DNA of 64,000 nt from Mesorhizobium sp. (GCF_016793485.1 NZ_JAEULZ010000010.1:40232-104231); one strand, 5' to 3'; shown: positions 25,116 to 35,975, counted from the first letter of the stretch. Program-made: numbers and translations. The notes: generated by a model from the sequence alone, not told the origin.

Positions 25116-26429
25116 TCAGACGGCGGTGCCGTAGAGGTCGTAGGCGTCGGCCCGGTCGATCTTGACGGTAACGATGTCGCCGGTCCGGAGCGGCCTGCGC
25201 GACTGGATATGGACCGAGCCGTCGATCTCCGGCGCGTCGTATTTGGTGCGCCCCTTGGCGGCGTTGCCGTGCGCCTCGTCGATTATGACGGGCAGGCGCT
25301 TGCCCACCTTCTTCTGCAGGAGGCCAGCCGAAATCTTCTGCTGGCGCTGCATGAAGCGATGCCAGCGCGCTTCCTTGATCTCCTGCGGCACCTGCTCAAG
25401 GCCCAGGTCGTTGGACCGCGCGCCATCGACCGGCTCGTACTTGAAACAGCCGGCGCGCTCGATCTTGGCCTCGTCCAGCCAATCGAGCAGCATTTCGAAG
25501 TCCTCGTCCGTCTCGCCGGGAAAGCCGACGATGAAGGTCGAGCGGATGGCTAGGTCGGGGCAGATGTCGCGCCAGCCGCGGATGCGCTCCAGCGTCTTCT
25601 CGCCATGCGCGGGACGGCGCATGTTCTTCAGCACCTGCGGCGAGGCATGCTGGAAGGGAATATCGAGATAAGGAAGGATCTTGCCCTCGGCCATCAGCGG
25701 GATGACGTCGGCGACGTGCGGGTAGGGGTAGACGTAGTGCATGCGCACCCAGATCCCCATCTCGCCCAGTTCCCTGGAGAGGTCGAGGAACTTCGCCTTC
25801 ACCTCGCGGTCGTGGAACAGGCTCGTCTGGTACTTCACGTCGATGCCGTAGGCGCTGGTGTCCTGCGAGATCACCAGCAATTCCTTGACGCCGGCTGCGG
25901 CAAGCTTTTCCGCTTCGCGCAGCACGTCAGCGGCCGGCCGAGAGACGAGATCGCCGCGCAGCGCCGGGATGATGCAGAAGGTACAGCGGTTGTTGCAGCC
26001 TTCCGAAATCTTGAGATAGGCGTAGTGGCGGGGCGTCAGCTTCACGCCCTGCGGCGGCAGCAAGTCCACGAACGGGTCGTGGGCCGGAGGCGCGGCCTCG
26101 TGCACGGCCGCCATGACGCTTTCGTAAGCCTGGGGCCCCGTGATCGCCAGCACGTTGGGGTGCTTTTGGCGGATCAGCTCGGGCGTGGCGCCCATGCAGC
26201 CGGTGACGATGACCTTGCCGTTCTCCTTCATCGCGGTGCCGATCGCGTCGAGAGACTCGTCGCGGGCGGAATCAAGGAAGCCGCACGTGTTGACGACGAC
26301 CAGGTCGGCGCCATCGTGCTTGCGCGAGATTTCGTAACCCTCCGCACGCAGGCGCGTCAGGATACGCTCGGAATCGACGAGCGCCTTTGGGCAACCGAGA
26401 CTGACGAAACTGACGCGTGGCGCGGCCAT
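25116..26429 (-). CDS. rimO: ribosomal protein S12 methylthiotransferase RimO
   Basis: RimO is a radical-SAM enzyme that methylthiolates Asp89 of ribosomal protein S12. The 437-residue protein has the N-terminal UPF0004 domain ([14 protein letters not shown], with cysteines NTCGF and TGCMGA), the radical-SAM cluster motif CNNRCTFC and a C-terminal TRAM domain ending in [23 protein letters not shown] and the CMGA variant favour RimO over MiaB. The cluster ligands are all present. Confidence 0.93.
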   Translation of the reverse strand: MAAPRVSFVSLGCPKALVDSERILTRLRAEGYEISRKHDGADLVVVNTCGFLDSARDESLDAIGTAMKENGKVIVTGCMGATPELIRQKHPNVLAITGPQAYESVMAAVHEAAPPAHDPFVDLLPPQGVKLTPRHYAYLKISEGCNNRCTFCIIPALRGDLVSRPAADVLREAEKLAAAGVKELLVISQDTSAYGIDVKYQTSLFHDREVKAKFLDLSRELGEMGIWVRMHYVYPYPHVADVIPLMAEGKILPYLDIPFQHASPQVLKNMRRPAHGEKTLERIRGWRDICPDLAIRSTFIVGFPGETDEDFEMLLDWLDEAKIERAGCFKYEPVDGARSNDLGLEQVPQEIKEARWHRFMQRQQKISAGLLQKKVGKRLPVIIDEAHGNAAKGRTKYDAPEIDGSVHIQSRRPLRTGDIVTVKIDRADAYDLYGTAV

Positions 26430-26565
26430 TCAAAGCTTCCGGTGGATCAGGAAAGGCGGCGCAGTATCACAATTTCTGCGGATTGTAATCACCGCCGTGC
26501 GACAGGATCGCGGCCGGCGAGGGCGCAACGAGCGCCACAATGGTTGCCGCCTTGGCTCAATGTCC

Positions 26566-27258
26566 CTACTTGCCGCCGAACCAGAAGTCGAGGAAGGCGA
26601 ACTGTTCAGGCCATTGGCCGTACGCGCCCTTAAGCGTCATCTCGATCGCGACATAGACGATAACCGCCAGGCCAAGATAGGCGATCCAGCGATGCTTGTG
26701 CAGGAGCTTGGCGATGAAGGTGGCGGCAAAGCCCATCAGCGCAATCGACAGTCCGAGACCGATGATGAGGACCGTCGGATGGTCCATCGCCGCGCCGGCG
26801 ACGGCAAGCACGTTGTCGAGAGACATCGAAACATCGGCGATGACGATCTGCCACGCTGCCTGCGCGAAGGTCTTGCGCGGCCTGGTAGAGGCAACCTTGC
26901 TGCCGTTGGCGACGTCTCCGCCGTATGTGGCTTCTGCCAGCGCTTCAGCGGCCGCATGCTCTTCGTGATGGGGCGTGCGCAGTTCGCGCCACATTTTCCA
27001 GGAGACGTAGAACAGCAGCAGACCGCCAGCCACGAGCAGGATCGGACCGATCTGCAGCAATTGCTGGGTGATCAGCGCGAAGCCGATGCGCAGTATCGTC
27101 GCCGCAATGATGCCGACCAGGATCGCCTTCTTGCGTTGTTCGGGCGGCAGGCCGGCCGCCGCAAGGCCGATCACGATGGCATTGTCGCCCGCGAGAACGA
27201 GGTCGATCGCGATGACCTGCAGGAGCGCGGCAAAACCGGCGGCGGTAAAGATTTCCAT
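26566..27258 (-). CDS. TerC-family membrane protein
   Basis: A 230-residue inner-membrane protein with about seven hydrophobic helices, of the TerC/YjbE family. Conserved acidic membrane motifs are VIAIDLVLAGDNAIVIG in the first half and IADVSMSLDNVLAVAG in the second. Relatives export or handle manganese or other divalent metals. The MEIF start has GAAGGAA just upstream and is preferred to longer frames. I looked for a yybP-ykoY manganese riboswitch upstream and did not see one. Confidence 0.85.
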   Translation of the reverse strand: MEIFTAAGFAALLQVIAIDLVLAGDNAIVIGLAAAGLPPEQRKKAILVGIIAATILRIGFALITQQLLQIGPILLVAGGLLLFYVSWKMWRELRTPHHEEHAAAEALAEATYGGDVANGSKVASTRPRKTFAQAAWQIVIADVSMSLDNVLAVAGAAMDHPTVLIIGLGLSIALMGFAATFIAKLLHKHRWIAYLGLAVIVYVAIEMTLKGAYGQWPEQFAFLDFWFGGK

Positions 27259-27417
27259 GAATTCCTTCGCCTCGGCAGTTGGGCCGTGGATGGGAGAGCA
27301 GGGCCTACAAGCGCCGCTGCTTCCCGTCAAGTGGAGTGCGAAGGCAAGCTGCAAGCGGTCAATGTTTGCCCGAAACGCCGCAGGTACAATCTGCAGGGTG
27401 GCGCAACTTGTTCCTGA

Positions 27418-27945
27418 TCACCTCGGTAGCTGGACAAGAAGCCTTTCCATGACGAGATCGGTCTGCCTGTCTTCGCCCACCGGGAAAACTTCGGTTCCGA
27501 TCACGGAAAATCCGGCTTTCTTGTAGAATGCGACCGCCCTGGCGTTTTTCTCGTAAACGGTCAATTTGATCCGCTCCGCGCCCAGCCCTCGAGCCTTGCC
27601 GACAACTTCTGCGAGAAGAGCTGAACCCACCGCCTTACCTTTCCAGGACTGCTCCACGTAGATGCGGTTCAGGAACGCAGATGGTGTCAAACCTGCCTGG
27701 AATTCGACATGGGCAAAGCCAACAATTTTCTCGCCAATGGCCGCGATCAGCACATCACTGCCAGAATGCGTGATCTCCTCGGACTGCTTTTCGGCGGTGA
27801 AGTTTTCGGAAATATAAGCCTCCAGGTCTGGGGCTGGCGTGTCGGCGCTATACGTGGCTCTGAATTGCTGGGATGCGAAGTCAGAGAGGGAAGCGGCATC
27901 CGACGGCGATGCAGCCCGGATTACAAATTGCCGATCCAAGCGCAT
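27418..27945 (-). CDS. GNAT-family N-acetyltransferase
   Basis: A 175-residue acetyl-CoA-dependent acetyltransferase of the GNAT superfamily. The acetyl-CoA loop is degenerate but recognisable as EQSWKGKAVGSALL near residue 100. The conserved motif B region is KLTVYEKNARAVAFYKKAGFSVIGTE. The acceptor substrate cannot be told. An ATG and a preceding GTG are adjacent; the ATG is used. It stands alone upstream of terC on the same strand. Confidence 0.8.
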   Translation of the reverse strand: MRLDRQFVIRAASPSDAASLSDFASQQFRATYSADTPAPDLEAYISENFTAEKQSEEITHSGSDVLIAAIGEKIVGFAHVEFQAGLTPSAFLNRIYVEQSWKGKAVGSALLAEVVGKARGLGAERIKLTVYEKNARAVAFYKKAGFSVIGTEVFPVGEDRQTDLVMERLLVQLPR

Positions 27946-28146
27946 CACTCCCTGGGCTTGCCAACGTTAGCGGCTGCAGCTTAGCCCAAAACGCGTGCAT
28001 CATACGACCTGCATCTCGGTTCGTAAGCCACATACAAATGTCGCATAAGATATATTATGGAACTTATGGATCAATATAAGCCGTATCGAAGCCTGCGCTG
28101 GCGCATCCTGGCAATCGACTCTATCTCAAAGCCGCAGCGGATTGAT

Positions 28147-28959
28147 TCAAAATGGAATCTCGAAGGTCATGCCGTCATACGCCGGATCGACATTGTCCGG
28201 CGTCTCGGCGCAGACCGTCGCGTAGTCCAGCGGCGTGTGCATGTGGGTCAGCACAGCGCGGCCGGGCCTCAACCGTTCAATCCAGCCCAGCGCTTCGCCG
28301 AGCGAGAAATGGCTCGGATGCGTGTTGTACTGCAGCGCGTCGATGACCAGCACATCGAGGCCGCCGAGCCGCTCGACGGTCGCGGCGGGAAAGTCGCTGA
28401 CGTCAGGGCAATAGGCCAGCCGGCCGGTGCGAAAGCCGAGCGACATGATATCGCCGTGCACATGCGGCAGCGGCTCAAAGGTGAGGGGTCCCCCCTCTCC
28501 TTCCACCGTGAACGCCGCCGGCGTGTCGATCAGGCGTCCGCGCACGATTGGCGGGTAGGAGCCTCCGGGCGGGGTCTCGAAGCAGTAGCCGAACGCCTGT
28601 TTCAATCTCGTCAGCGTCGGCGCATCGGCATGGACGTCGATGAGCTTGCGCTGTTCGAGCCAATAGCCGCGCAGATCGTCGATGCCGTGGATATGGTCGG
28701 CATGTGGGTGAGTATAGGCCACGGCGTCGATCCGCTTGACGCCGGCCACGATCATCTGGGTCCTGAAATCCGGGCCGGTGTCGATAACAACGCGCGTGAC
28801 GCGACCATCTGGCGCCACACGCTCGACCATCGCGGCGGTGCGCGTGCGGCGATTTTTGGGATTGGTTAGGTCGCAGTTACCCCAGTCTCCGGTGATGCGT
28901 GGAACGCCGGGTGACGAGCCGCAGCCCAGAATGGTAAGGCGCAGGATGTCGCCGGCCAC
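28147..28959 (-). CDS. MBL-fold metallohydrolase (PhnP-like)
   Basis: A 270-residue metallo-beta-lactamase-fold hydrolase of the PhnP-like group. TILGCGSSPGVPR opens the fold; the metal-binding motif is THPHADHIHG, with further ligands in PHVHGD and in ALTHMHTPLDY near the end. It is probably a phosphodiesterase or nuclease of unknown substrate. The GTG start lies two bases after the tatD stop; a longer GTG start inside tatD is possible. The order metG-tatD-MBL is a recurring rhizobial arrangement. Confidence 0.82.
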   Translation of the reverse strand: MAGDILRLTILGCGSSPGVPRITGDWGNCDLTNPKNRRTRTAAMVERVAPDGRVTRVVIDTGPDFRTQMIVAGVKRIDAVAYTHPHADHIHGIDDLRGYWLEQRKLIDVHADAPTLTRLKQAFGYCFETPPGGSYPPIVRGRLIDTPAAFTVEGEGGPLTFEPLPHVHGDIMSLGFRTGRLAYCPDVSDFPAATVERLGGLDVLVIDALQYNTHPSHFSLGEALGWIERLRPGRAVLTHMHTPLDYATVCAETPDNVDPAYDGMTFEIPF

Positions 28960-28960
28960 G

Positions 28961-29755
28961 TCAGGCAGCCTGTGTGACGGCCGCACCCGCCTTCGAAAAC
29001 AGTCGGAAGAAGTTTTCTGTCGTTATTGTCCTTATTTCTTCTTTGCTTACACCGACAACCTCAGCCAAAACATTCGCCGTATTGACCACAAGTGACGGCT
29101 CGTTCCGCTTGCCGCGCATGGGCACAGGAGCAAGGTAGGGCGCATCGGTCTCGACCAGCAACCGGTCATGCGGCACCTCGGCCGCAATGGACCGCAGCTC
29201 CTCGGAATTCTTGAACGTCAGGATGCCGGAGAACGAGACATAACCGCCCAACCTCACGCCGATCCTAGCCAACTCCCGACCCGACGAGAAGCAGTGCAGA
29301 ATGAATGGAAACGCGCCCTTCCCGGTTTCGTCTTCAAGCGTCGCGGCAACATCCTCGTCGGCATTTCGCGCATGGATCACGAGCGGCAGGCCTGTCCGGC
29401 GCGCCGCCTCGATGTGCGTCCTGAAACCCTTCATCTGGTCGTCGCGCGGCGACTTGTCGTAGTGGTAGTCAAGCCCCGCCTCGCCAATCGCAACCACCTT
29501 TGGATGAGCCGACAGCCGGACCAGGTCGTCGGCGGTAACGTCCGGTTCCTCAGCCGCGTTGTGCGGATGCGTGCCGACCGAGCAGAAGACGTTGTGGAAC
29601 TCTTCCGCTATCGCGAGCACCTGGTCGAAGCGCCGGACCCTGGTCGAGATCGTGACCATGTGGCTGACGCCGGCAGCGACCGCGCGCGCCACCACTGCCG
29701 CTCGCTCCTCGGCGAAATCCGGAAAGTCGAGGTGGCAGTGGCTGTCGACAAGCAT
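28961..29755 (-). CDS. tatD: TatD-family deoxyribonuclease
   Basis: A 264-residue metal-dependent TIM-barrel nuclease. The first metal site is DSHCHLDF at residues 4-11. Others are IGEAGLDYHYD, VIHARNADED, HCFSSG and VETDAPYLAPVP, all conserved. TatD enzymes act as 3'-5' exonucleases in DNA repair or tRNA quality control. Its ATG overlaps the metG stop by one base. Confidence 0.9.
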   Translation of the reverse strand: MLVDSHCHLDFPDFAEERAAVVARAVAAGVSHMVTISTRVRRFDQVLAIAEEFHNVFCSVGTHPHNAAEEPDVTADDLVRLSAHPKVVAIGEAGLDYHYDKSPRDDQMKGFRTHIEAARRTGLPLVIHARNADEDVAATLEDETGKGAFPFILHCFSSGRELARIGVRLGGYVSFSGILTFKNSEELRSIAAEVPHDRLLVETDAPYLAPVPMRGKRNEPSLVVNTANVLAEVVGVSKEEIRTITTENFFRLFSKAGAAVTQAA

Positions 29756-31302
29756 CAGGCTTCCTCAGCCTGCTCAACGTAGCGCGGGAAGACCGGTGTC
29801 GGAGCCGGCAGCGCCGTGCCCGATACGAGACCATGCGCGTCCGATATATGGGCGAAGCTGCGATCCTCTTCCTTGACCGCCAGCAGATCGAGGAGTTTTG
29901 CAGCCGATGTCGGGATGTAAGGCTGGCAGAGGATGCCGACGCGCCGCAGAACCTCGGCGGTCGTCCAGAGCACCGTCTCCATGCGCACCGGATCTGTATT
30001 CTTCAGCGCCCAGGGCTCCTGCCCTGCGAAATAGCGGTTGGCTTCGGCGACGACCCCGAAGATCGCGGCCAACGCCTGGTGGATCGCCTGCTCGCCCATC
30101 GCCTTGCGCGAGGTGCCAAGCGCATCGTCTGCCTGCTTGAGGATCGCGGCATCCGCTTCCGCCAGCGCGCCGTTGGCGGGCACCAGACCGCCGCAGTTCT
30201 TCGCGATCATGGACAGCGAGCGCTGTGCCAGATTGCCAAGGTCGTTGGCGAGATCGGCGTTGGTGCGGTTGACGATCGCCTCGTGGCTGTAGCTGCCGTC
30301 CTGGCCGAACGGCACTTCGCGCAGGAAGAAATAGCGCACCTGATCCAGACCGTAGTGCTCGACCATGGTGAAGGGATCGACGACGTTGCCGACCGACTTC
30401 GACATCTTCTCGCCGCGGTTGAACAGGAAGCCGTGCGCGTAAACGCGCTTGGGCAGTTCGATGCCAGCCGACATCAGGAAGGCGGGCCAGTAGACGGCAT
30501 GGAAGCGCACGATATCCTTGCCGATGATGTGCGTCGCCGGCCAGTAGCTCCATTTTTCGGCGCTGGTGTCCGGGAAACCGGCCGCCGTGATGTAGTTGGT
30601 CAGCGCATCGACCCAGACATACATCACGTGCTTGGAGTCGCCGGGCACCGGCACGCCCCAGTTGAAGGTCGTGCGCGAGACCGAAAGATCCTGCAGCCCT
30701 GACTTCACGAAACTCATCACCTCGTTGCGGCGCTCCGACGGCCCGACGAAATCGGGATTGTTCTCGTAGAGCGCGAGAAGCTTGTCCTGATAGGCCGAGA
30801 GGCGGAAGAAATAGCTTTCCTCCTCGTTCCATTCGACCGGCGAACCAAGCGGTTCGCGCCTGACGCCGTCGTCGCCGAGGGTCGTTTCCTTCTCATCGAA
30901 ATAAGCTTCCTGCCGCACCGAATACCAGCCGCTGTAGCGGTCGAGGTAGATGTCGCCATTGGCGGCCATGCGTTCCCACAGCGCCTGGCAGGCCTTGTGG
31001 TGCCTGTCCTCGGTCGTTCGGATGAAGTCGTTGATGGACGCGCCGAGCACTGCCTCCATGTCGCGGAAGATCGCCGAATTGCGGTCGGCGAGCTGCTTGG
31101 GCGTCACGCCTTCCTTCTCCGCCGTCTGCTGCATCTTCAGGCCATGCTCGTCGGTCCCGGACAGGAAGAACACGTCCTTGCCGTCGTGACGCTGGAAGCG
31201 CGACAGCGCATCGCTGGCGATGACCGTGTAGGCGTGGCCGATATGCGGCTTGCCGTTGGGATAGAAGATCGGAGTGGTGAGGTAGAACTTTTCGCGGGAC
31301 AT
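29755..31302 (-). CDS. metG: methionyl-tRNA synthetase
   Basis: A class I aminoacyl-tRNA synthetase of 515 residues that charges tRNA-Met. The HIGH motif appears as PHIGHAY near residue 20 and the KMSKS motif as [10 protein letters not shown] near residue 300. It lacks the C-terminal EMAP-like tRNA-binding domain, as usual for the short alphaproteobacterial form. It overlaps tatD by one base and lies 143 bases after holB. Confidence 0.96.
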   Translation of the reverse strand: MSREKFYLTTPIFYPNGKPHIGHAYTVIASDALSRFQRHDGKDVFFLSGTDEHGLKMQQTAEKEGVTPKQLADRNSAIFRDMEAVLGASINDFIRTTEDRHHKACQALWERMAANGDIYLDRYSGWYSVRQEAYFDEKETTLGDDGVRREPLGSPVEWNEEESYFFRLSAYQDKLLALYENNPDFVGPSERRNEVMSFVKSGLQDLSVSRTTFNWGVPVPGDSKHVMYVWVDALTNYITAAGFPDTSAEKWSYWPATHIIGKDIVRFHAVYWPAFLMSAGIELPKRVYAHGFLFNRGEKMSKSVGNVVDPFTMVEHYGLDQVRYFFLREVPFGQDGSYSHEAIVNRTNADLANDLGNLAQRSLSMIAKNCGGLVPANGALAEADAAILKQADDALGTSRKAMGEQAIHQALAAIFGVVAEANRYFAGQEPWALKNTDPVRMETVLWTTAEVLRRVGILCQPYIPTSAAKLLDLLAVKEEDRSFAHISDAHGLVSGTALPAPTPVFPRYVEQAEEA

Positions 31303-31445
31303 GATGGACGCCGTTCAGGAATGCGGAAACAAAGTGGGGCGGAGATAGCGCATCGGGACGATGGAAGCCACCCGGTCGGGCATCGGACCTGAAAACATGA
31401 AAAGCTTCGGCAAAATCCGTCGAGGCGCTCGAAATCAGCGCAGCT

Positions 31446-32498
31446 TCACATTCGGAACGTGTCTTGCAGCCGGACGATCATGTTCAACGCATGTTGTTTG
31501 CGGTCGAGATTATAGGTTTCCGTCTCCGCGATCGCAACCCGCGAGTCCTCCCAGCCCTGCGACAGCCGGTCGGCGAGTCTCGCGTCGCCTCGCAGGGCGG
31601 CCGCCGATGCCGCGTTGGCGAAGAGGTCCAGCGCATGCCGGTTGAAGATGTCGAACTGGATCGCCGCGTCGCGTCCACCGACCGCCTCGGCAACGCGATG
31701 CGCGCCGGCGACATCGAGGCTTGGCGCCTGCACGATGCGGTCGGTCGCCTCGGCGATCTCGAGCCCGCCATATTGCGTGAGCAGGATTGCCATGCGAACG
31801 CTGCCCCCTGCCCGTTCCGCCAGTGCATCCTGCGAGGCGTCATCGGCAGGTTGCGCAAGATCGAATTGCGACAGCGCCGCAAACAAATCCTGCCGACCGA
31901 GAGGCGCAAGCCTGACGGTCTGGCAGCGCGAGCGTATGGTCGGAAGCAACCCGCCGGGCGAATGCGCGATCAGGATGAAGACGGTGCGCGACGGCGGCTC
32001 CTCCAGGTTCTTCAGGAGCGCGTTCGCCGCGTTGGTGTTCATGTCGTCGGCGGGATCGACAATGACGACGCGGTATCCGCCGTCGTGGGAGGTCATCGAC
32101 AGGAAGCGGTTGACGCGCCGGATCTCGTCCACGGTCACGACCGTCTTGAAACCCTTCGTCTTCTCGTTGAGCGGACGTGTCAGGTGCAGGACGGAAGGAT
32201 GCGCACCGATGGCGATCTGCCGGAACAGGGCGGATTCGACGTCCGGCGTCGAGAGCGTGTCGGGCGCGCGACCTGGCTCCGGATATTTCAACAGATGATA
32301 GGCGAGATGAAAGGCAAGCGTCGCCTTGCCGACCCCGGTCTGGCCAGCAAGCAACAGCGCATGCGGCAGCTTTCCACCGCGATGGGCCGATGCGAGCATC
32401 GTCGCCACGCCGCCATGCCCGAAAAGATGTGGGTTCTCCGCCGGCTCCGGAATGCCGTCGAGCGTGTCGTGCTGTTCAGGGGCCATGCGCTCGAACAT
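31446..32498 (-). CDS. holB: DNA polymerase III delta' subunit
   Basis: A 350-residue clamp-loader subunit. An AAA+ domain opens with LLAGQTGVGKATLAFHL (Walker A near residue 46), followed by VIVDPADDMNTNAANALLKNLEEPP and the SRC motif (RSRCQTVRL), all hallmarks of delta'. The MFERMAPEQ start lies four bases after the tmk stop. Longer frames upstream run through tmk and are not used. The tmk-holB pair is conserved across bacteria. Confidence 0.92.
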   Translation of the reverse strand: MFERMAPEQHDTLDGIPEPAENPHLFGHGGVATMLASAHRGGKLPHALLLAGQTGVGKATLAFHLAYHLLKYPEPGRAPDTLSTPDVESALFRQIAIGAHPSVLHLTRPLNEKTKGFKTVVTVDEIRRVNRFLSMTSHDGGYRVVIVDPADDMNTNAANALLKNLEEPPSRTVFILIAHSPGGLLPTIRSRCQTVRLAPLGRQDLFAALSQFDLAQPADDASQDALAERAGGSVRMAILLTQYGGLEIAEATDRIVQAPSLDVAGAHRVAEAVGGRDAAIQFDIFNRHALDLFANAASAAALRGDARLADRLSQGWEDSRVAIAETETYNLDRKQHALNMIVRLQDTFRM

Positions 32499-32502
32499 CC
32501 GC

Positions 32503-33174
32503 TTAGGCTCCCTGGACCGCTTTGGGCTCGACATGCGAACGGACCGGCAGAGCGGCAAAAACCGCCTGCGTGACCGCGTCCTCCACAAGGTCGGCATCCG
32601 GCGTGGCGTCGATTACGACGCATCGTCTCGGCTCCTTGAGCGCAACGTCCAGGAATGCCTGCCTTCGCCGCCTGTGAATGGCGAGCGTCTCGCGCTCGAA
32701 GCGATCCACCTCGCCGTTACCGCGGCGCGCCGACGCTCGCCGCAAACCCTCCTCGGGGTCGAGATCGAAGATCAGGGTCAGGTCCGGCATCACGCCGTTC
32801 AGCGACACGTGCTCCATCTCCGCCATGAGGGCCGGATCGATATTGTCCTGATAGACGCGCCAGGAATCGACGAAACGGTCGCACAGGACGATCTTGCCGC
32901 GCCTCAGCGCCGGCCGGATCAGGTGCTCGATATGGTCGGACCGCGCAGCCGCGAAAAGCAGCGCTTCCATGGTCGGCCCGAAAGGCTCAGCCGCGCCGGA
33001 GAGGATGACATGGCGGATCGCCTCGGCTCCCGGCGAACCGCCCGGCTCACGTGTCACAGTGACCGCATAGCGCTTGTCGCGGAGCTTCCTGGACAGGCGC
33101 TCGATCTGCGTCGACTTGCCCGCGCCCTCCCCGCCTTCAAACGTGATGAAAAAGCCGCGCGCCAAATTCCGCAT
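32503..33174 (-). CDS. tmk: thymidylate kinase
   Basis: Tmk phosphorylates dTMP to dTDP. The 223-residue protein has the P-loop [12 protein letters not shown] near residue 12, the catalytic DR motif in LCDRFVDS and the LID region [11 protein letters not shown]. It opens a tmk-holB pair, and the dacF-like gene lies upstream on the same strand after about 100 bases. Confidence 0.95.
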   Translation of the reverse strand: MRNLARGFFITFEGGEGAGKSTQIERLSRKLRDKRYAVTVTREPGGSPGAEAIRHVILSGAAEPFGPTMEALLFAAARSDHIEHLIRPALRRGKIVLCDRFVDSWRVYQDNIDPALMAEMEHVSLNGVMPDLTLIFDLDPEEGLRRASARRGNGEVDRFERETLAIHRRRRQAFLDVALKEPRRCVVIDATPDADLVEDAVTQAVFAALPVRSHVEPKAVQGA

Positions 33175-33278
33175 TCCGTGTCGGTCGGCGCTCCAGACGC
33201 GCCGATGACGGTATTTAGAGCATTGATCGCCCGGATGAAATCAATTCCGCTGTTTGGCGAACCAGCAACAGCCTGAAA

Positions 33279-34448
33279 TCAGCGGAGCCAGCCGACCATC
33301 AACTCGCCGACCGCGTCCAACGCGCGCTGCTGCAGGCTTCCCAGTTCGACGGTCTCGGCGGCATAGAGCGGCGTTTCCTGGCTCATGTTGTCGCCGATCC
33401 AGACCCGCAACACGCCGACGGGCGTACCTTCCCGCACCGGCGCGGCGATCGGACCCTGATAGACGATCCGCGCGACCAGCCGATCCGTATTGGTCAGCGG
33501 AATGAACATACTGATCGGCCCTTTGGCTTTTACGGCGACGCCCGACTTCGTACCGCCGAACACCTTCGCCTCGCCGATCACCTCGTCGGCTTCGAAAAGC
33601 TGCGTCTTCTCGAAGGCGCGCAGGCCCCACTCGAGCAGCTTGCGTGCTTCCTCGCCACGCTCCTGTTCGCTGGCCATGCCGCTCATCGCGGCGAACACGC
33701 GATTGCCATCGCGCTGCACCGAGCCGACAATCGCGTAGCCGGAGGCGTCGGTAAAGCCCGTCTTCATGCCGTCCGCGCCGATTTCCATGCTCAGCAAGGG
33801 GTTACGGTTAGGCTGGGTGATCTTGTTCCAGGTGAATTCGCGAATGTTGTAGAAGCGATAATATTCGGGATATTCCTGCCAGATGTGACGGCCGAGTTGC
33901 ACCAGTTCGTTCATGGTGACCAGTTGGCCTTCCGCAGGCAGCCCGTTGGAATTCTTGAACACGGATTGCTTCATGCCGATCTGCCGCGCCCGCTCGGTCA
34001 TAAGCTGCGCGAAGTTCTCTTCCGTGCCAGCGATGCCTTCGGCGAGCGTGATGCAGGCATCGTTCGCCGATTGAACGACAACAGCCTTGATCAGATCCTC
34101 GACCCGGATTTCCGAATTCACCTTGGCGAACATGGTCGAGCCGCCTGACTTGGCCCCACCCTTGGTCCAGGCGTTCTTGCTGACGGCGAACGTGTCGTCC
34201 ATCGTCAGCCGGCCGACCTTCAACGCATGGAAGACGACCTCCATGGTCATGAGCTTTGCCAGCGACGCCGGCGGAATCAGCTTGTCCCCATCCTTCGAGT
34301 AGAGGATCGTGCCGGTTTCGGCGTCGATCATCACCGCCTGCTTGGCGCGCGTCTCGAACAACTGGGACTTGGCCTGCGACCAGCCGGCGCCGGTCGAGCC
34401 AAAGACGATCGCAAGCGCGATAAGAAAGGAAAATGCGCGTGTTGCCAT
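33279..34448 (-). CDS. D-alanyl-D-alanine carboxypeptidase (DacF/DacA type)
   Basis: A 389-residue penicillin-binding protein 5-like enzyme that trims peptidoglycan stem peptides. It has a signal peptide (MATRAFSFLIALAIVFG) and the three active-site motifs SxxK (PASLAKLM), SxN (QSANDAC) and KTG (GMKTGFTD). The C-terminal PBP5-associated domain carries GVAVKAKGPISMFIPL. An earlier in-frame Met is possible but would precede the signal peptide. It lies between rlpA and tmk. Confidence 0.92.
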   Translation of the reverse strand: MATRAFSFLIALAIVFGSTGAGWSQAKSQLFETRAKQAVMIDAETGTILYSKDGDKLIPPASLAKLMTMEVVFHALKVGRLTMDDTFAVSKNAWTKGGAKSGGSTMFAKVNSEIRVEDLIKAVVVQSANDACITLAEGIAGTEENFAQLMTERARQIGMKQSVFKNSNGLPAEGQLVTMNELVQLGRHIWQEYPEYYRFYNIREFTWNKITQPNRNPLLSMEIGADGMKTGFTDASGYAIVGSVQRDGNRVFAAMSGMASEQERGEEARKLLEWGLRAFEKTQLFEADEVIGEAKVFGGTKSGVAVKAKGPISMFIPLTNTDRLVARIVYQGPIAAPVREGTPVGVLRVWIGDNMSQETPLYAAETVELGSLQQRALDAVGELMVGWLR

Positions 34449-34569
34449 GAGCGCGATGTCCTGCAGGATTGCGGCTGAGATGTGAAAACTATCAGCCTGC
34501 AATGCCGGCAATCAACAGCCAGCCTGCAAAAATCGCGTGTTTGTGTTCAGTTTTGATGTGTCGTCGGAT

Positions 34570-35751
34570 TTAGTCGCGCACCACAATCGCATCCGGGGCG
34601 CCGTGCGACCAAGCCGCCTCAAGCAGATCGTCGACCGACTGGCGGCCATCAGCCCTGAGATTGACGCCGTACCACATGACGTTGTCTATCTCGGTCTTCT
34701 CGACCTCGGCGCGCCCGTAGCGTCCAAGCTGCTTTGCCAGCCTGTCTGCCTCGGAGGCGTCGGTGAAGCTGGCCGCTGCGACGTAGTTTTCTCCGGCGGG
34801 CACCAGGCTGCCGTTCATGCGCTTCCAGGATTGCGAGATCGCATCGGGCGTCAAGCTGCCCAGCGCCGCAAAAGCCCCAGCGGAGCGGTCATCCTTGTCT
34901 TCAGCATAGGAAAGAGAAGCCATGGCGACCTGCATCTCTCCCAGGCCACCCAAGGCCGGACGTTCGGGAGCGATCGGACCCTCGGCAGGCAGCGCCAGGC
35001 CGCTCGCGATAATGTCGAATGGCGCGCCGGACGACCCGACATCGGTGGTCGGCGTCGGGCCGTTCATGGCGATCATTACGCCAGTCGGCATGCCGTCAGA
35101 CGGGTCCGGAGCGCGGTTGCCAGGGCGGTAGGACGCCATCAGATATTGATCGTCCTCTCCGTCCAGGGGCGCCCGGCCGACATACTCGACCCTTACCTTG
35201 GCGGTGCCTGTTTCGGTGTAGTCCAGCATCTCCGCAGCGCGCTTCGAGAGATCGATCAGGCGGTTGTTTGAATAAGGTCCGCGATCGTTGACGCGCACAA
35301 CGACCGAACTGCCGTTTGCGAGATTGGTGACGCGGGCATAGCTCGGCAGCGGCATGGTCGGGTGCGCCGCCGTCAGGTTCGTCATGTCATAGATTTCACC
35401 GTTGGCGGTCAGGCGTCCATGGAATGCGTCGCCGTACCAAGAGGCAAGGCCGGTTTTCTTGTACCCCTTCTCTTCCTTCGGGTAGTAGACCTTGCCCTTG
35501 ATCTTGTAGGGCTTGCCGATCTGGTCCCGACCGCCGCCGCGCGGCAGGTTGGATTCTTTGGCTGTAACGCGTGGGCTTGCCTTCACGCCGTATTCCGATT
35601 CGGCGAAATACTCTTTCGACTGCTTCTTGACGTTGACCATTGCCTTTGGCTGGGTCGATGTGCACGCGGCCAGAAAGCCTGCGGTGGCGGCAATAGCAAC
35701 GACAGTGCTGGCGCTGCGCAGGCGCGAGCGCCCCAGAATCAGAATTCTCAA
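34570..35751 (-). CDS. rlpA: RlpA-family septal lytic transglycosylase lipoprotein
   Basis: A 393-residue outer-membrane lipoprotein. The lipobox is GFLAAC, ending the signal at about residue 26. The double-psi beta-barrel starts GLASWYGDAFHGRLTANGE and includes VVRVNDRGPYSNNRLIDLS. The last 75 residues form a SPOR domain, which targets denuded glycan at the septum. RlpA cleaves such glycans during daughter-cell separation. The likely start is TTG preceded by AGGGG; longer frames upstream give no sensible signal peptide. Confidence 0.88.
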   Translation of the reverse strand: MRILILGRSRLRSASTVVAIAATAGFLAACTSTQPKAMVNVKKQSKEYFAESEYGVKASPRVTAKESNLPRGGGRDQIGKPYKIKGKVYYPKEEKGYKKTGLASWYGDAFHGRLTANGEIYDMTNLTAAHPTMPLPSYARVTNLANGSSVVVRVNDRGPYSNNRLIDLSKRAAEMLDYTETGTAKVRVEYVGRAPLDGEDDQYLMASYRPGNRAPDPSDGMPTGVMIAMNGPTPTTDVGSSGAPFDIIASGLALPAEGPIAPERPALGGLGEMQVAMASLSYAEDKDDRSAGAFAALGSLTPDAISQSWKRMNGSLVPAGENYVAAASFTDASEADRLAKQLGRYGRAEVEKTEIDNVMWYGVNLRADGRQSVDDLLEAAWSHGAPDAIVVRD

Positions 35752-35975
35752 AATCGTCCCCTGCGACCTGCGAAGTCCGCCGCCAAAAACATATCCCTGC
35801 CCCTCAATATGAATGGGAAGAATTAGCAGCCTGTTAAGCGAATATGTCGAGAACGGGGCGGCAATATGGCGGGGCGGCGGCCCCTCCTCGCCCGTCACTC
35901 TTGCCTTGCTCGGACCGCGGTGCCACGGTGAGCGACGCGTGAGATGCAGCGGACATTGGAATTCAGGAGAGGGTA

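Noticed and set aside
27259-27417. Possible manganese (yybP-ykoY) riboswitch upstream of terC
   Set aside because: The conserved internal loops were not found by eye.
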